Below are positions 12,863 through 26,115 of a stretch of 64,000 bases of DNA, piece by piece; the first letter of the stretch is position 1; the number at the start of each line of letters is the position of its first letter. Made by a program: the position numbers and the translations under genes. Below the pieces are notes generated by a model. The model was not told the origin of the DNA. It saw only the letters and a list, made by a program, of their open reading frames with translations, and did no database searches. The DNA is from Diorhabda sublineata (lineage: Eukaryota > Arthropoda > Insecta > Coleoptera > Chrysomelidae): NCBI RefSeq assembly GCF_026230105.1, contig NC_079476.1:30308559-30372558 (forward strand), written 5' to 3'.

Positions 12863-12953
12863 AATAAAGTGACAATTTAAGGAGATGGAAGTGCACTTAA
12901 CTAAAACTGCAGAGATCCCAGATCGACATATATTTTGAATAATTGTAAATAAA
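12863..12953 (+). terminator. Poly(A) signals of the transporter gene
   Basis: AATAAA occurs at 12,863-12,868, 29 bases after the transporter stop codon, and again at 12,948-12,953. Either could direct 3'-end formation; the first would give a very short 3' UTR. Confidence 0.55.
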
Positions 12954-15191
12954 AGTATGAACGGGTGATAAATAAGATCTCTAAAATGCTTTTAGATAAG
13001 TGTACCCTGATTTGTTAATTCATGGTTGTTGACAGAGTATTTTATTTTTTTGATGTTTTGGATATTTTGTTCATTACGTTTTAAGTACATAGTTAAGCTT
13101 AATTCATTTGATATTCAACTACTGATTCTGAAAATTAACAAATTCTTATCGCCTTACTACAATAAGACAAAAATAAAAACTCTTCAATTTATCATTTTGT
13201 ATTTACCTGTTCTACTATCCTTCTTACAAATACTTTTTTAATATAATTCAATAAGTTTATCCTATATTAGTTAAACTGCCATTAGTAAAGATATTTAAAG
13301 AATACTAACGTATATTTTTTCCAAATACGTATTGTCCTTTCAAAAATCTTCACCGACAATTAGTCGACATTAAAAGTTAGAGATATCTCGGAAACATTCA
13401 TCTGATTTCGGAACAGAATTTACATTCCGTAAAATCATCTCAATGTACTTAATCCAACCTTATGTTATCGATTTATAAGGTAGCTCAAACTAATCTATGT
13501 AATTTCCTAGGGAGGAATAACCATATTAAAAATAATAAAATATAAAAATATTGTTGTTCATATACCTATTGAAATAATCATTTTTTTATCGTGGTTTTGA
13601 AATAGATTCGCTTATTTTGTGTGTGTAAGAATACGTCATGCAAGAATGAATTTTGTTTTAACCCTACCCATTGAAAAGTCAGTTTTGTATGGTCTTAATG
13701 AAATAGTGCTCTTTCCAGGAAGCATACGAGATATATTGAACTAAAAAAGTTCATATGGTTTGAGTTAATTGAAAAACTATGCCTATAGAGTGTTTAGCAT
13801 GAAAATATAGGGGATATAGAATTAGAAAGAAAAAACATTGAGGTACTTCATTTATTTAAAGATCCGCAGTTTTGATTATAAGTTGGAAGAAGAAACTTAC
13901 TATTAATATTTTCATCAAAACACATTAATTCATTACTTTTATGCAAGATAAACCATACTACAAAATCGAATAAATGATTTTATTAATTCAAAATAGACAT
14001 CAAGCCACCTTCACCCTGACTAATTAGACAAAATACACTTGAAAATCAGGCCACCTTCACCGAATCTTCTTTTCATAATGTATGTGTGATTTCCAGAAAG
14101 TTAAGTAGTCCGGCCTATAATGAGATGTTTGGTTTTTCCAACACGGATATCTACATAATATGTTTATAAAGTAAACAGATAACAAATTAATTTCTAATTG
14201 TAAATGCATAATTAAATATACTCCATACATTTTTATGGATCCACCAGCCTATCGATTCGTTTCGAGTATTTGGAGGTGTATCCTAAAGATATCAAACATA
14301 TATTCTACAATGGAGTAATATTCAAGACTAATCTATATTTTACTTTTTAAGTCACTACTCTTACAAATATAAGGCTTTTCCTCATAATTACTATATCTAT
14401 TTGTCCTGAAAGCTGCATAGGTAGTCTCAAATTTTTGTTCTTCTAACCACCATTCATAATCTTATTGCTCCTGGCTAGCAAAAGCATAAGTTTGTTTTTG
14501 CAATTTTATGTTGTGTATTGCCTCCAAATTTAATTCCAGCTGATTTTATGTTCCACATACTAACTCATTTTTAGTACACAATGGGTAAATAATATAACTG
14601 ACATCCTGTTGGTTATGAATATTTCTTTATTTTTTATTCTTATACTACACTTCAAGTTCAGGAAAGCTTGGGCTTCCATAATACTAAAAATCTTATAAAA
14701 TAATTAGTTGACGAAATTAATAAAATAACAAAACAAAAAAGTTAGTTATTATCTCGAAACTATTAATAACTTCAATTAGGATTTTTTAAATTCACACTGA
14801 GGTTATGTTGATATCAAGTTTTCGCAAATCTTTGTTTATGTTCGCAAATTTGGCCGAGATGTAGAGAATGTTTCCGACGTATCTGTTACTTCTAGTGCAG
14901 CCTATTATCTCTACCTTTAAATCGACACGAAGTTTGCAAATTCTTCGATTTCTGAAGATATAAAAAAGTTAATTTCCCGGTGGTGATTAATTTGCACATC
15001 AGTTTATGGTGGTTGTAAAAAACTATAGTTTTTGTATTTCACAATATCTTTTTTATTAATATACTTAATTAAACAAATATGGTATTATTTTGTTGTCAGG
15101 ATTTGATCAGGAAATTTTGTATTCAAGATATTCATTAACTTTGTTTTGGCGAGAATTAGATTTCAACTTTTACATTTAATTTTTGAATAAG
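12954..15191. other. Intergenic, nothing recognised
   Basis: AT-rich sequence without supported genes. A short direct repeat, GCCACCTTCACC, occurs at about 14,004 and 14,051. Confidence 0.4.
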
Positions 15192-15195
15192 TTAA

Positions 15196-17291
15196 CCCTC
15201 TACTATATGAATCGGAAAAAAATATTTGATAGTTATTTAGGCTTTCTTTGGGGATAAAATTTCCTACAAAAATGAAAATTGAAAAAATGTACACATAAAC
15301 TGCGAAAAAAACAAAGGTCATATATGGGTTCGTATGCGCCCAAACAAATACAGTACAGACATTTATGGGTTCTTATGAAGAATAAACTACAATAATTTTA
15401 ATCATGAAATGCCGATAAACAGTTTGATGTGTCTTTGTAACATTTTCTACACAAATTTTTTTGGTCAAAAAATTGATATTTTTGTCGGTTTTTCATCCAT
15501 TCAGGCATATGATCTATTTTGTTAGGAACTTTCCTCTTTTTTGTATAGTTGGTGTGCCTAGATTGGATGGAGTAGGACTTACATGTCCAGAAACTGGAGT
15601 TCCATCTCTACTGTGATTTACAGGACGTCCTCTTTTTCGTGCAATTACAGTTTTACCCGATTTGCGTAAGTGTTCTGAAACAGCTTGCTTGAAATCAAAT
15701 AGAGATATGTAACGTCTGAATTGTTACTACGCCAAAGAATCCAAGCATTCCCAACACACATGTCTATCATATGAAAAAATATTCGTGTATACAATTTCTT
15801 GGATCTCAAATGAATTCTATACAAACCAAACAAAGAGTCCAAAAAATCAAGGCGACTCCCATATTCCGGTTATATACTTCAACTGCTTGAGGACAATTAA
15901 TGTTTTTGTATAGTTTTGCCTTCTTAACGTACCTTCGTTTTGTAGTCGTTGTTCACTTCCTACATAGTCGAAAGCATATTAACCGATTTATTATCAAACC
16001 AAGTAACGGCTCCTTCGTCAATGGTAACAAATTTTTAAATAAAAAATCCACGTTCTTGTTTTTTTCAACTCCTTTTCTGGCAGCATATACGTATTAGGAA
16101 CTCTGTTCAGGCGTACTGTACCTAGAGGCAAACATCTTCGTAAGATGTTCCTGAAGCTTAGAGCTGTTGAACCAATTATCAAAAAAGATGTAATGGTACT
16201 ATTTCAGTAAGACGAGTCACAACACCCAAGTGTTGGTACACCTTCAGGTCGTGTATTACTTCGATAACCAGCAAAAATATCAAAATCTTTTTGCAGGAAT
16301 TATCTATTCATCAACTGCCAGATATTCCCCTTTGGGTACTAGTAAAAGTTGCTGCCTAATGCCATCTTAAAGTGGTCGCCCTTTGAATAACTTATCATGA
16401 CCTAGACTGCCCAACGGGATATAATTATTGTTATTATTGTTAGTAGCTTTGTTTATGTTATCTTATAAAGATTTCAAATTAAATTGATTTGTTATATTTT
16501 GTATCAGATCCTCAGAAAATAAAAACAAGAAAAAATCTGCCGGTGTTTCAAGTTTTTCAATAAACTTTGATAACTGCGTGGTTCTAATAAATTTAAAATG
16601 ATTTCCATCAAAAGCCTTTAATTTTTTAGATTCTCCTTTTATTTTAGTAGGCCTTTGCTTTTTTCTCTGTAACTGGTGTAACAATCACTATCTGTCTATG
16701 ACGTTGAAATTGTCTAGGAGGAACATATTCACGTAAGCTAATTCATCATCAGTAAGGGTACGGTCCCCAGGTGTAGTATTAACATTCTTCTGAGAGCTAT
16801 AGAAATAATTAGGATCTATTCTACAGGCAAGGAAAAACGATCTCATGCCATTCGGCAAATAATTAATAGCGCACACGAAACCATATAGAGACTTCGGAAA
16901 AATGATTCAGTTAGGTTAGATTGCATATGAAACCATATATAGTTTCATCTAAATAGCCCCCCGATATGATGAAACTATGGAAAAAGTAAACATTAAATAA
17001 AAAATGTATAAATTAGTACAATAACACCATGTTTTATTTTTTTATCGCGCAAAACTTACCTTTTTCATATAGAAAATCTTGAAAAATATGCTTAGACATC
17101 GAGTGGAACTTAACACAAACGCTTAGAAGTTTATAACCAAAAAGGCGTTAGACCATAGACAACAAAAAATATTTTTGTATTGCCAACAAAACAATTAAAA
17201 TGTCTACCATGCGTACAGTTATTGATTGTGCAATATCACGTGAAAAAAAATAAACTGGTGAAGCATATATGGGTTTATATGCGGTAGAGGC
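15196..17291 (-). mobile_element. piggyBac-like DNA transposon, complete borders
   Basis: TTAA sites at 15,192-15,195 and 17,292-17,295 flank a 2.1-kb element whose ends are inverted copies: CCCTCTACTATATGA on the left and, reverse-complemented, GCCTCTACCGCATAT on the right. Both ends also carry a CATATATGGGTT-type subterminal motif (about 15,318 and 17,264). The interior encodes the transposase remnant listed separately, on the minus strand. This is a textbook piggyBac layout: TTAA duplication, short inverted ends, subterminal repeats and one transposase gene. Confidence 0.85.
15400..16880 (-). pseudogene. piggyBac-like transposase, inactivated
   Basis: Reading the minus strand from about 16,880, frames join to an N-terminal acidic and linker part (DRTLTDDELAYVN), then KLETPADFFLFLFSEDLIQN (the start of the DDE_Tnp_1_7 core), FKGRPL.DGIRQQ, the aspartate block GEYLAVDE.IIPAK, DFLFKNLLPL, CPQAVEVYNRNMGV, and the helix FFHMIDMCVGNAWIL. 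The end is a cysteine-rich tail, CRKCYKDTSNCLSAFHD, near 15,405-15,460. Order and content fit a piggyBac transposase of about 550-600 residues. Numerous stops and frameshifts kill it (for example a stop right after AVDE), and a GCxD-type aspartate position (NRNMGV) is not intact. It could once have mobilised TTAA-flanked MITEs, though the end sequences differ from the MITE at 4,556. Confidence 0.85.
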
Positions 17292-17295
17292 TTAA

Positions 17296-20200
17296 TGGTA
17301 AATCACTAAAGTAATTTATCTCGTAGTATTGAAATAGTCGACGGATTCTTGTAGCAAATTATTAAATACGAAAATTTTCAACCATATTTAGATTTCTTTA
17401 TTCCAGATATCGGTTTCAAACAAAACAATTTCACATTTAAAGTTACATTTTCTATTTTAATAGTAAAACATTTCTTTATAAATTTTTGTTACATTAATTA
17501 TAAACATTACATGTTTCAATTAGTCTTTTGAGATTATGTAATTTCATACCCGTTTAAATCCAATTGAAATGTATGGAACAAAATGTTATAAATCAATCAT
17601 CATCAATTTATCATAACCTCTTAATATGGAAATTGATTTGCTCATTAGGAAAATAAATAATAAATTCAATTAACTTGAAATTCATATCGAGGATATTACA
17701 GAACATACCATTTCAGGACTTATGCTACCCGCAATAAATGTGTACTAAATGTTAAACAATATCACAAATTTTTAACTAGATTGAAGAGAATACTTTATTT
17801 ATTATAATTATTTTTTTCATTCATTCAATCATTTACATGCATTTCAGTAGTTTTGTATCTTTTAATTTATATGATTAGAATTTTAGTGGTTTATGTACCC
17901 TACTTATATTTTGTAATGAATTCTTTTTATTTGTGTTGTATACTTTATGTTGTATACTTTAATAAATAAAATAATTATACAGCAATAATAAGTTTAATAA
18001 TAACAAACAAAGACTACATTATTTTCTCATAATCATTTTGTGTAGGATAATTTCATTTCATAGTATTTCCCCTTAATATTTTATTGCTACTTCATTTTTT
18101 CGCCAGTATGTATGTATGTATATTAGGACATCATATACACCGCGAAATGATTCTATTGTGTCTCCCTTTTCTTACTGCAATACTGGGGAACCCAGTATTT
18201 ATAGCTGATCTGTCAGAAATTTCGGAATGAGGGATGGCTGTAGCTACCAGAGATCTTCATATTTTATTTTTATGGTTTTTGTAAGAATCTGCACACTGCA
18301 TTATTTGCTAAGTCGAGCGTCTTTAGGTGTCCATTAAGGCGCAGTGTCCCGATAAGACTCCTCTTAGTATTTGTGGGTTGTTCTTACTTAGGCAGATACA
18401 CTTAGCAGATCTTCTGTGGTTAGAGTATCCAAGTAAGAGTCTTTCCCCGTCTCAGCCCATGTATTTTATTTTCCAATGCTTTTTCTATTGTTTAATAGCT
18501 AATACCACAGAAGGGTTTCACCAGTATTATGTAGTCTAGTGTTTAGTGCTTTTAGCAATATTTATCACTTTTGTGCAAGCCAATTACTTCGATGATGGTA
18601 CGGAGAACTTATTGAAAAGGTGGTATCGTTATTTCTGTGATAAGATTTATATTCTTTTGAATTGAAAATTCTACTTTCTGTTTTAAACACTCAGCATATC
18701 AAAATTTTGTGAAAATGTCTTGAAACGGATTTATTATTAAATTTGATATCAAATATGTTTGACAGAATTTTGTCTACTAGTAGTTATTCTCAATTCATTT
18801 TCTTCTCTTTACTCATTGATAAGTCCTTAGTGACTAAATGCAAAATTCTTAATATTTAACAAATGAATATCTTTTAGGCGCATAGTATACATTAAGGTAA
18901 AACTTTAACAATTTGATTCTAAATATGTGAAGTCTTCTGTAACCAATCTTATTGATAGGTTTTTTCATAATAGAAACAGCTGATTTGTGATCAGATTGTA
19001 CAAATATCAAAAAATTATTGATAATAGTATGAAATTTGTGCGATCCAAAATAAATATATTGCGAAAGCAACAAGCAACTAATTTAAAAACGTTTCCTTCG
19101 TATTCCTGGAACAATAGTGTCTAGGTTATTTTTTATGTGATACATTGTGAAATAATTTTTAAGTTTGGTACATTTCAAACCGGTCTTATATTAATCCTAA
19201 AAATTCTATAAGGTATAGTAAAGCAAAACTTCTTTGTCGAATCATCATCAATTGATAGGTGGTGATACACTTTAGCTTAAAAACTGCTCAACATTTTTTA
19301 GCTATGATATTTTCACACAATTTCGCTACAGTATGAAGTAAACGAGGATTTTTTGTCAATCTTAACTATTGTTTTTCTGTTAACTAATGAAGCCCATTTT
19401 TTAAAGAATTATTTCTTTCAGGCGCTTTTTGCAAGAGTGTGGCTTAGGTCATAAGAAAAGAAAGAAAAAATTAGCTTTATCAACTCTTTTAACTAATCTT
19501 TGATCAAAGCATGCTTTTTCTCTCGGGAGAATACTATCTCCATCTTTTACATTCACAAATAAATATTACTCACTCGATCAATAGATTTACAATACTAAAT
19601 GTTTTGCCAAAACTTTTATATTTTAAATACTTTTCATACTTACATCCTCTTGTATCAAGGGTAACATTACATTTTGTATTTTCTAAATTTTCAATTTCTG
19701 TCCACATAATTTATTATTTCAGTCATTTTACAATAATTAAAAACACCAAATGTTATTCTTGTTTTATATTTATTATAACTAAGTTTTACTTCATTATTTA
19801 ATATTTTATATGTATAATTTAGATTTAATAGTAATTTCAATAACTTCATTATTTAGATACCTATTTATGACATTCTACTTTACCCATAATTATATATTTA
19901 TATCGTTTTTTACACTGGTATTAGTCCTTTATAAAATTTAAATTTTTCTTTTAAATCCACAATATTTAAACAAATTTATATAACTGATTCGATATATAAT
20001 ATTAATTATATCCTAGTATTATCTTTTAGAGCATATCTATTGATTTTGTATGTATTATAATACATGCTTGGATTTTTTTTTTAGTATATTTTTCTTCAAC
20101 ATTGAATTCATGACCATTTCAAGTTCTTTCATAGTCTATTAATATTCTAGACTTATAATAATCATTCCTTCTTTCTTATTTTCTCAGTTTCCTTTCTCTT

Positions 20201-20514
20201 TTTTCAATTATTTTGTAACAAGTTGGATTTATTATTTTTGGAAATCATTAACTACCTTCATTGCTTTTTCTGTTACAGTGAAAAGCATGATCTAACATTC
20301 GATCCTGTATTATTGGTTCAGTTTTTATAATTTTATGATTTTGATTTCCCTATGTGTTTAACAAAGTTTGTTATTTATTGTTACAAAAATTATTCTACAT
20401 TCCCTTTTCTCGTCTTACTATTTTCATTTATCACTACGTCAACATTCATATTTGGTTTCTGTTTAAAACATCACAATTGATTCCATTTATTTGATAATCA
20501 TAACATATATACAG
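17296..20514. other. Intergenic, nothing recognised
   Basis: Over 3 kb of AT-rich DNA with short chance ORFs only. No element borders or coding similarity could be supported. Confidence 0.4.
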
Positions 20515-20994
20515 CGGGGGTCTCACAGCTTTGCCGCATCTCGTACGCCACACTTTTCTATCTATCCACTCGTTTTCCTGGATAGTTCTGTCTCTCATAT
20601 TTTGTTCAATTCTATTCTGCGGTTAATACATCAATGCTTTCTTCAGCCACTTGCTCTGCTCCATCCTCATCACATGTCCGTACCAGAGCAGTTACTCAGT
20701 CTGTATTCTTTCTGAAGTCGTGTATACTCGACCTGTTCTTCGTCGTATATGTTCATTCTGTATATACTTTGTCTGGATATTCTGCAGGATCTTCTTAAGT
20801 AGTCCATTTCCATAGCCTCTATATATTTTCTCTTGTCTATCTGTTAGTTGCCAGCACTCACATCCATACGTTAAAATAGGTTCCGCTATGACTTTGTATA
20901 TTGTAATTTTTGTGTTTAGGTTAATTTTTTCTGACCACAGCAATGAGCTTAGAATTTCCGTAGCTTTTTTCTCTCGTTGCACCCTATTTCTCAT
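20515..20994 (-). pseudogene. LINE reverse-transcriptase ORF, 3' end (RTE/Jockey-like)
   Basis: The minus strand reads VQREKKATEILSSLLWSEKI, LNTKITIYKVIAEPILTYG, CECWQLTDRQEKI and later RIQTE-stop-LLWYGHVMRME, ending with an NEWIDRKVWRTRCGKA tail. The ILTYG.E.W block and the WYGHV.RM block are the standard C-terminal region of insect non-LTR retrotransposon RT proteins. One in-frame stop and one or two shifts show it is dead. The catalytic YADD part is absent, so this is a 5'-truncated copy, as is usual for LINEs. Confidence 0.75.
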
Positions 20995-21342
20995 ATCGTC
21001 TTTTGTTGTTCCATCTTCCGTAATTATGCTTCCAATTTTATTTATCGTTAATATTTGAATGAGAAAATGCCCTGTTTGTTATATAAATAGGTGTAATCGG
21101 TTCCGTGTTGATATGTTATGAGTCAGTGGATTACATAACCAAACATTATTATTATTAGAAGTTCTCAACAAAGAGATTGGACTAAAACTTTGTAATTTCC
21201 TCCTGCTTATAATAAATACAAGTTAGTATAAGAAAATTTAATATTTATTTCCCTATAACATGATACTGTTGTGTTTATATGATTATGAATAATCTATAGA
21301 GATAGATATACCTGTTGTTTTTGAATTTTACAATTGAGGAAG

Positions 21343-21345
<3 letters not shown>

Positions 21346-21391
<46 letters not shown>
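21346..21391. repeat. (TA)n microsatellite
   Basis: Uninterrupted TA dinucleotides over about 46 bp. Confidence 0.95.
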
Positions 21392-21392
<1 letters not shown>

Positions 21393-22434
21393 TGGTTATA
21401 TGATGGAAAATTTTATTAATTCAAATATTTATTTTCTAATGAGTGAAGTACAAAATTTTATATGATCAAAATCTTTGTTAATTTTCTGAAACAGTAGTAA
21501 CATTTAATAAAGGTCAATTTAAAAGAGTGATCGTGCACATATTCTTCTAAAACATCTCACTAGCTGTCTTTCCATTATTACTTTTATGTAAGTGTACAAA
21601 GTTAGTTTTAAGATAAAATATTTCGAAATCATTTGTAGCCACATTTCTAATTTGATTTTTGTATCGCTGGATTTTTAAATACTAGATTTATAGAGTTATA
21701 GATGCGCTTTGCTTTGTTATAAATCATGTGTTCAATTTGGCTATCAACAATAAAAATAAGCAATTTTGAGAATCTATAAATTTAAGAGTCCAGCTGTATT
21801 TGAAAATGGATTCAATAAATTTTATTTTGGCAGTTATAATAATAAAACTTGTTAAATAGGCTCAACGTATACAAAAATGTGTTAAAAACAACTTCGAGGT
21901 AATCATCATTTTATCGCAGAAGATATTGGCTCATTCTCTAAAATATCTTGGTCATCCTTATCCTTCTCCCAATCCTATTCTGCCTTTGGATTATGACATT
22001 TCACTTTTGACTATATAAAATATATAAGTAAAAATTGTACTTCAATTTTTTTGTGTTGGCACAATAGGGTATTTACAAAAAATTAATATATTTTTTTTAA
22101 ATTTTATTTATTGAATTTGTTTGTTTAGAATTTATTATAGCCAAAATAAAAATTTTCTATCAACTGATTGTATCAATAAATTAAATTGAAAATTTGAATA
22201 TTTACATGACAAACAAAGACGACTGAGTAGCTATCCAGTCCTTTTTTTATTTGTTAGAAATGAAAAAGACAAATATGACAATCTACCCCAGTTCAGGGTT
22301 GGGTATCACAATATCTGGGGTTGGTAGTCACATGTATTTTTAATGATAAATAAGTTTCAACATCTCATTTTGAAAAATATATATTTAAACAAAATATCGA
22401 ATCAAATATCGAACACAGGTTTCAAAAAAACAAC
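21392..22434. other. Intergenic, nothing recognised
   Basis: AT-rich sequence with no supported gene or element. Confidence 0.4.
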
Positions 22435-22928
22435 TTAATCTCTCTTTAGAACTAGTCTGTAGTCGATGTCGCAGTTGTGGCAAACATAGATTGCTTGTTC
22501 GTCGGTGCAAGATAAATGTGACCAACCATTGCAGGATCTGCAACTTATACATTCTTCATCTGGGAGGCTATTGGTAAAGGGTTCCAAAAAATCAAGCAAA
22601 ATATTCCTCATTGTTACTTGCCACATTGTTACTGTTTTTTTTTCTTCACGAAAAATTCTTTTTTACTGCTCTATTTTCTTCGTTTTTCTTATCATTTCTA
22701 CGTTTGTTGTTTTTATCTTCTAATTTATTTTTAACTGGTATCAGGATACGGTCTTAGATATTCTGGTGTTATGAGGACAAATGAATCTAGTCTGGTGTTT
22801 TCATCATGAATTTTCACACACAGCTCTTGATAAGATCTATTGAACAAAGTTATCCACGGTTTGATACCTGTCAGCCTTCCTGAGATAACGTCCACTTCCG
22901 GTATCTCCGGAAGTAAATGTTTCCGCAT
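22435..22928 (-). pseudogene. PHD-like zinc-finger ORF remnant, probably transposon-derived
   Basis: Two minus-strand open pieces follow each other. The upstream piece (22,928-22,731) reads LPEIPEVDVISGRLTGIKPW and ends LITPEYLRPYP; the downstream piece (22,626-22,435) contains CISCRSCNGWSHLSCTDEQ followed by YVCHNCD. The Cys and His spacing (C-x2-C, WxHxxC, C-x2-C) is the second half of a PHD-type finger; the first Cys pair is not seen. A Lys-rich linker with one shift and stop connects the pieces. PHD-like tails of this form end several insect DNA-transposon proteins, so a transposon origin is my inference. A broken host gene is possible. Confidence 0.4.
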
Positions 22929-24577
22929 AAAATAGATATGATAAATCGATTTCTCCTAACATCAATAGCCTATGTATAGAGTTTCATGATGATCGTTGTG
23001 GAGTGGCTCATCATACTTATGCCAAAGCACCTACCTTTGTAGTGAATGTGTGACAATAAATACAACCGGTTTTCTGTTTGGTTGGACAAGAGACAAAGAA
23101 TTTAAATGTATTAAAATTTTATTTATTTTATTTCTACTACATAAAATTTGTCTCAAAAGTAGTAAAATTGACGTGTCGTTTGAGTATGTACCTTGCGGGT
23201 AAATTACTTTTTTAGAACTTCAAAGTCCACTGGCACACAAAAATGTTTTTGGGAGGTTTTAATTGCTATACTTTTACAATTTGGTATAAAACACTTTTAA
23301 AGTCATTTTAATATGATTCTGATTCAGCTTACTTGTCTTGTACGATTTATACAGTTTATAGCATTGGGGACGTAAGGAGTTTCGGAGCTGATCAAGAATT
23401 TTTGGATCATTTTACTTGAAATGCACAGAATGTATTTTTTTTATAAAAATACTGAAAAAAATTTCGCTGCAGAAATCAGGTATCCTCTAAAACTTTTTTG
23501 AAAATTTTGTGTATACCCTAATAAACTATAAAAATATACGATTACCGACGAGCTCTAAAATTATTTACCATTGATAAGAAGAATATAAAATGTATCCTAA
23601 TGACTGACAAAAAAACATGAATGAGGGAAGTATCAAGAGCCAAAACTGAACAATTCATATTCTAATTTATAATTCATTTATTTCTCTAATTTCTCTCACT
23701 TTTAGATTGATATTTGTATGTACCAACACACATATAAAACTGCTAAAATAAAATTATTGGGTACCTAAAATTTTTATGATGGCATTTCCTATATATGGGG
23801 AGCATATATGTAATACTCTTATATCGACAGTTGATATGGGAAAAGTTACAGTGCCGACAATATTCATTTTCTCTCTCGTTCGAGGCATTTTGTCTATACT
23901 GCGCTTGCTTCATGCGTGCAAAAGATGCGCAGAACTAACTGAAGCGCTCGGAGGAGAGAGAGTACACCGGTACACTATTTGTTTCACTTATTCGGAAGTA
24001 TTACATATGATGGGGAGAGTAGTTGGAATTGTTACTTAATTTGTTTTTGTTTTTTAATTTCAAATCATCTTAAAAGGGGCTTATGGATTTCTAAATATAA
24101 ACAAATTTTCATTCAAGACTTTTTACTTATATTTATTTTAGGTATATTTTTTCAATTTAATTTGAAGAATATATTTGAAAAATAAACCCAAAGTATTTTA
24201 GCTGTTTAGTAAAAACTATATGTAAGATATAAAAAATAAATTGTTTTAAGTAAAAGTTTATTAATAATCCACAACCACAATGGTAGTCCTTTTAAGAATG
24301 AGGATAAACCCCCTCCAGAAATAGTTATAGCTATACACCTGTTTAAATGAAATGGTATAAATTTTCTATTATATATACAGTTTATTCAAAAAGTTCTAAT
24401 AATTAGATTAACGTATATTGATTCAAATATTAATAGAGCATATATTTAGGCGCCAACACCAGATGTGATAAAGACCAATTTAGGTCGAAACTTCGAGAAT
24501 CTATAAAAAACAAGATATTAGAACCGACTTAAATTCAACATCATTTGTTTAAGAAAATAAATATAAAAAGTCCTGAT
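22929..24577. other. Intergenic, nothing recognised
   Basis: AT-rich. A GC-richer patch at about 23,860-23,975 contains CTCTCTCGTTCGAGGC and related words and may be a MITE, but I could not pair its ends. Confidence 0.35.
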
Positions 24578-25650
24578 ACACAGGGTGTTTCTAAAGTCAT
24601 GCAACAAAATTCGGCTTGTATGAAATTACGATGGGTCTTTCCTTTAACAAAATTTGCTTAGCCCGTACCTTTTCGAAATATCACTCTCAAAAGTTGGTGA
24701 CAAAGGATTAACCGAGGGTATTTTTTCAATATTCTTGTCACATTGTACGGGGGTGAAATAAGCGACCCATTATTTCATATCAAAATTTGTTTTTAAATGA
24801 AGTTTTACGAAATAAAAATATAACTTAAAATCCTTGTTTTATTTACAAATATTTTTTATTGTTTTTTTTTCAAAACCAATAGCTGTAAAGAAGAAAAATA
24901 AACACCATAATTTATAGTTTTTTTATAAAGGGGCCATCCATAAAGTACGTCACACGAATTTTAGGACTTTTGAACCCCTCCCCCGCCCTTGTCACAGATT
25001 GTCACATTTTATACCCCCCCCCCTCCTGATGTGACCACACATTTTTTAAATTTATGTATGTATTTAAAAATAATCGAAAGAAAACAGCTATTTTCATTTT
25101 TTACTTATTTTTATTAAATAATAATCTAATAAAATCAACATAAAGTCCAACATTTCATAAAATTTTTTAAATTTTCAATTCACATCCAAACTTTGCGTTT
25201 TAGTATTTTATATTTTAACATGTGGCGTCACATAAATATTGACTCCCCCCATGCTCCTTGTCACACTTCGGTGATAACCTCCCTCCCCATTAACGTGTGA
25301 CGTACTTTATGGATGGCTCCAAAGTATTAAATATGTAAAATGTAATACGATTCATAATAAATGCTTAAAAGTAAGGGCAGCTCATTTCAACCTCGTATAA
25401 TGTAACAGAAATATTGAAAAAAATACCAGTATTTAGTCCTATACAAGTGCACGAAAATTACAGAAATTTTAGAAAAAAAAAACGTAACTCAATTTTAGTC
25501 ACTACCTTTTAAGGCTGATATCTCGAAAAGGGGCGGGCTAAGGAAATTTTGTTATAAGAAAAAACCATCGAAATTTCAAAGGAACAATCACCCCCTGAAT
25601 TTTCAAGCATGAATTTAGAAACACCCTGTATATTAAACAAAGTTAGATTT
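24578..25650. mobile_element. Non-autonomous DNA element with TACAGGGTGTTTCTAAA ends
   Basis: The left end reads TACACAGGGTGTTTCTAAAG and the reverse-complemented right end reads TACAGGGTGTTTCTAAATTC; both continue TCATG. Just inside, the two halves also correspond: tracts about GATATCTCGAAAAGG and CAAAATTTTGTTA-like words occur inverted on each side. No transposase remains. A second, unrelated MITE sits inside it (24,939-25,321). The family is not identified. Confidence 0.65.
24939..25321. mobile_element. Nested MITE with GGGGCCATCCATAAAGTACG ends
   Basis: The left end reads GGGGCCATCCATAAAGTACG then TCACACG; the reverse-complemented right end reads GGAGCCATCCATAAAGTACG then TCACACG. Behind each end lies a G/C-run (CCCCTCCCCCGCCC on the left, and its counterpart CCTCCCTCCCC on the right) and a GTCACA word. 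The interior is AT-rich and noncoding. This inverted-end type recurs across insects. It lies wholly within the element at 24,578-25,650. Confidence 0.75.
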
Positions 25651-26115
25651 TTTTATGCGAATTTATCTGGTTGAATCGATTTCTCTAAATTCATATAGGG
25701 GATTCAACTGACAGTAGATTTTTTATTTATTGTATGCGTTTCTCCAGATAGTTGGTTCTTATTGCATACATAAAAACATCATCTAAATAACGGCACTCCT
25801 CTAAACGCGAACGCAGATTTGTGAAAACTCATGTTATATGTTTGAGGTGTCCCTACGAAAAAAAAAAGAGGCATCAAGTAAGGACTACGTGGAGACCAAG
25901 GGATATCACCTCTTTTGGAAATTAGTCTTGCTGAAAACATATATCTTATATTGTTACCTTCAGACTATGCAATGGTTTTTGATGCTCCATTTTTGGATTT
26001 TTTCGGTCCAATAACGACAATTTCCTCCAAATTGTCGATGCAGTTTAAGATCCAACTTCAAAATTCGCTGTAAACTTCGTCGCGACCGTTCTGACTTCAG
26101 TACAAACCCCACAAA
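25651..26115. other. Intergenic, nothing recognised
   Basis: Mixed sequence without a supported gene; possibly mobile-element debris. Confidence 0.3.

Noticed and set aside
23776..24039. 87-codon + strand ORF
   Set aside because: It owes its length to a short GC-richer patch; no similarity or gene context.
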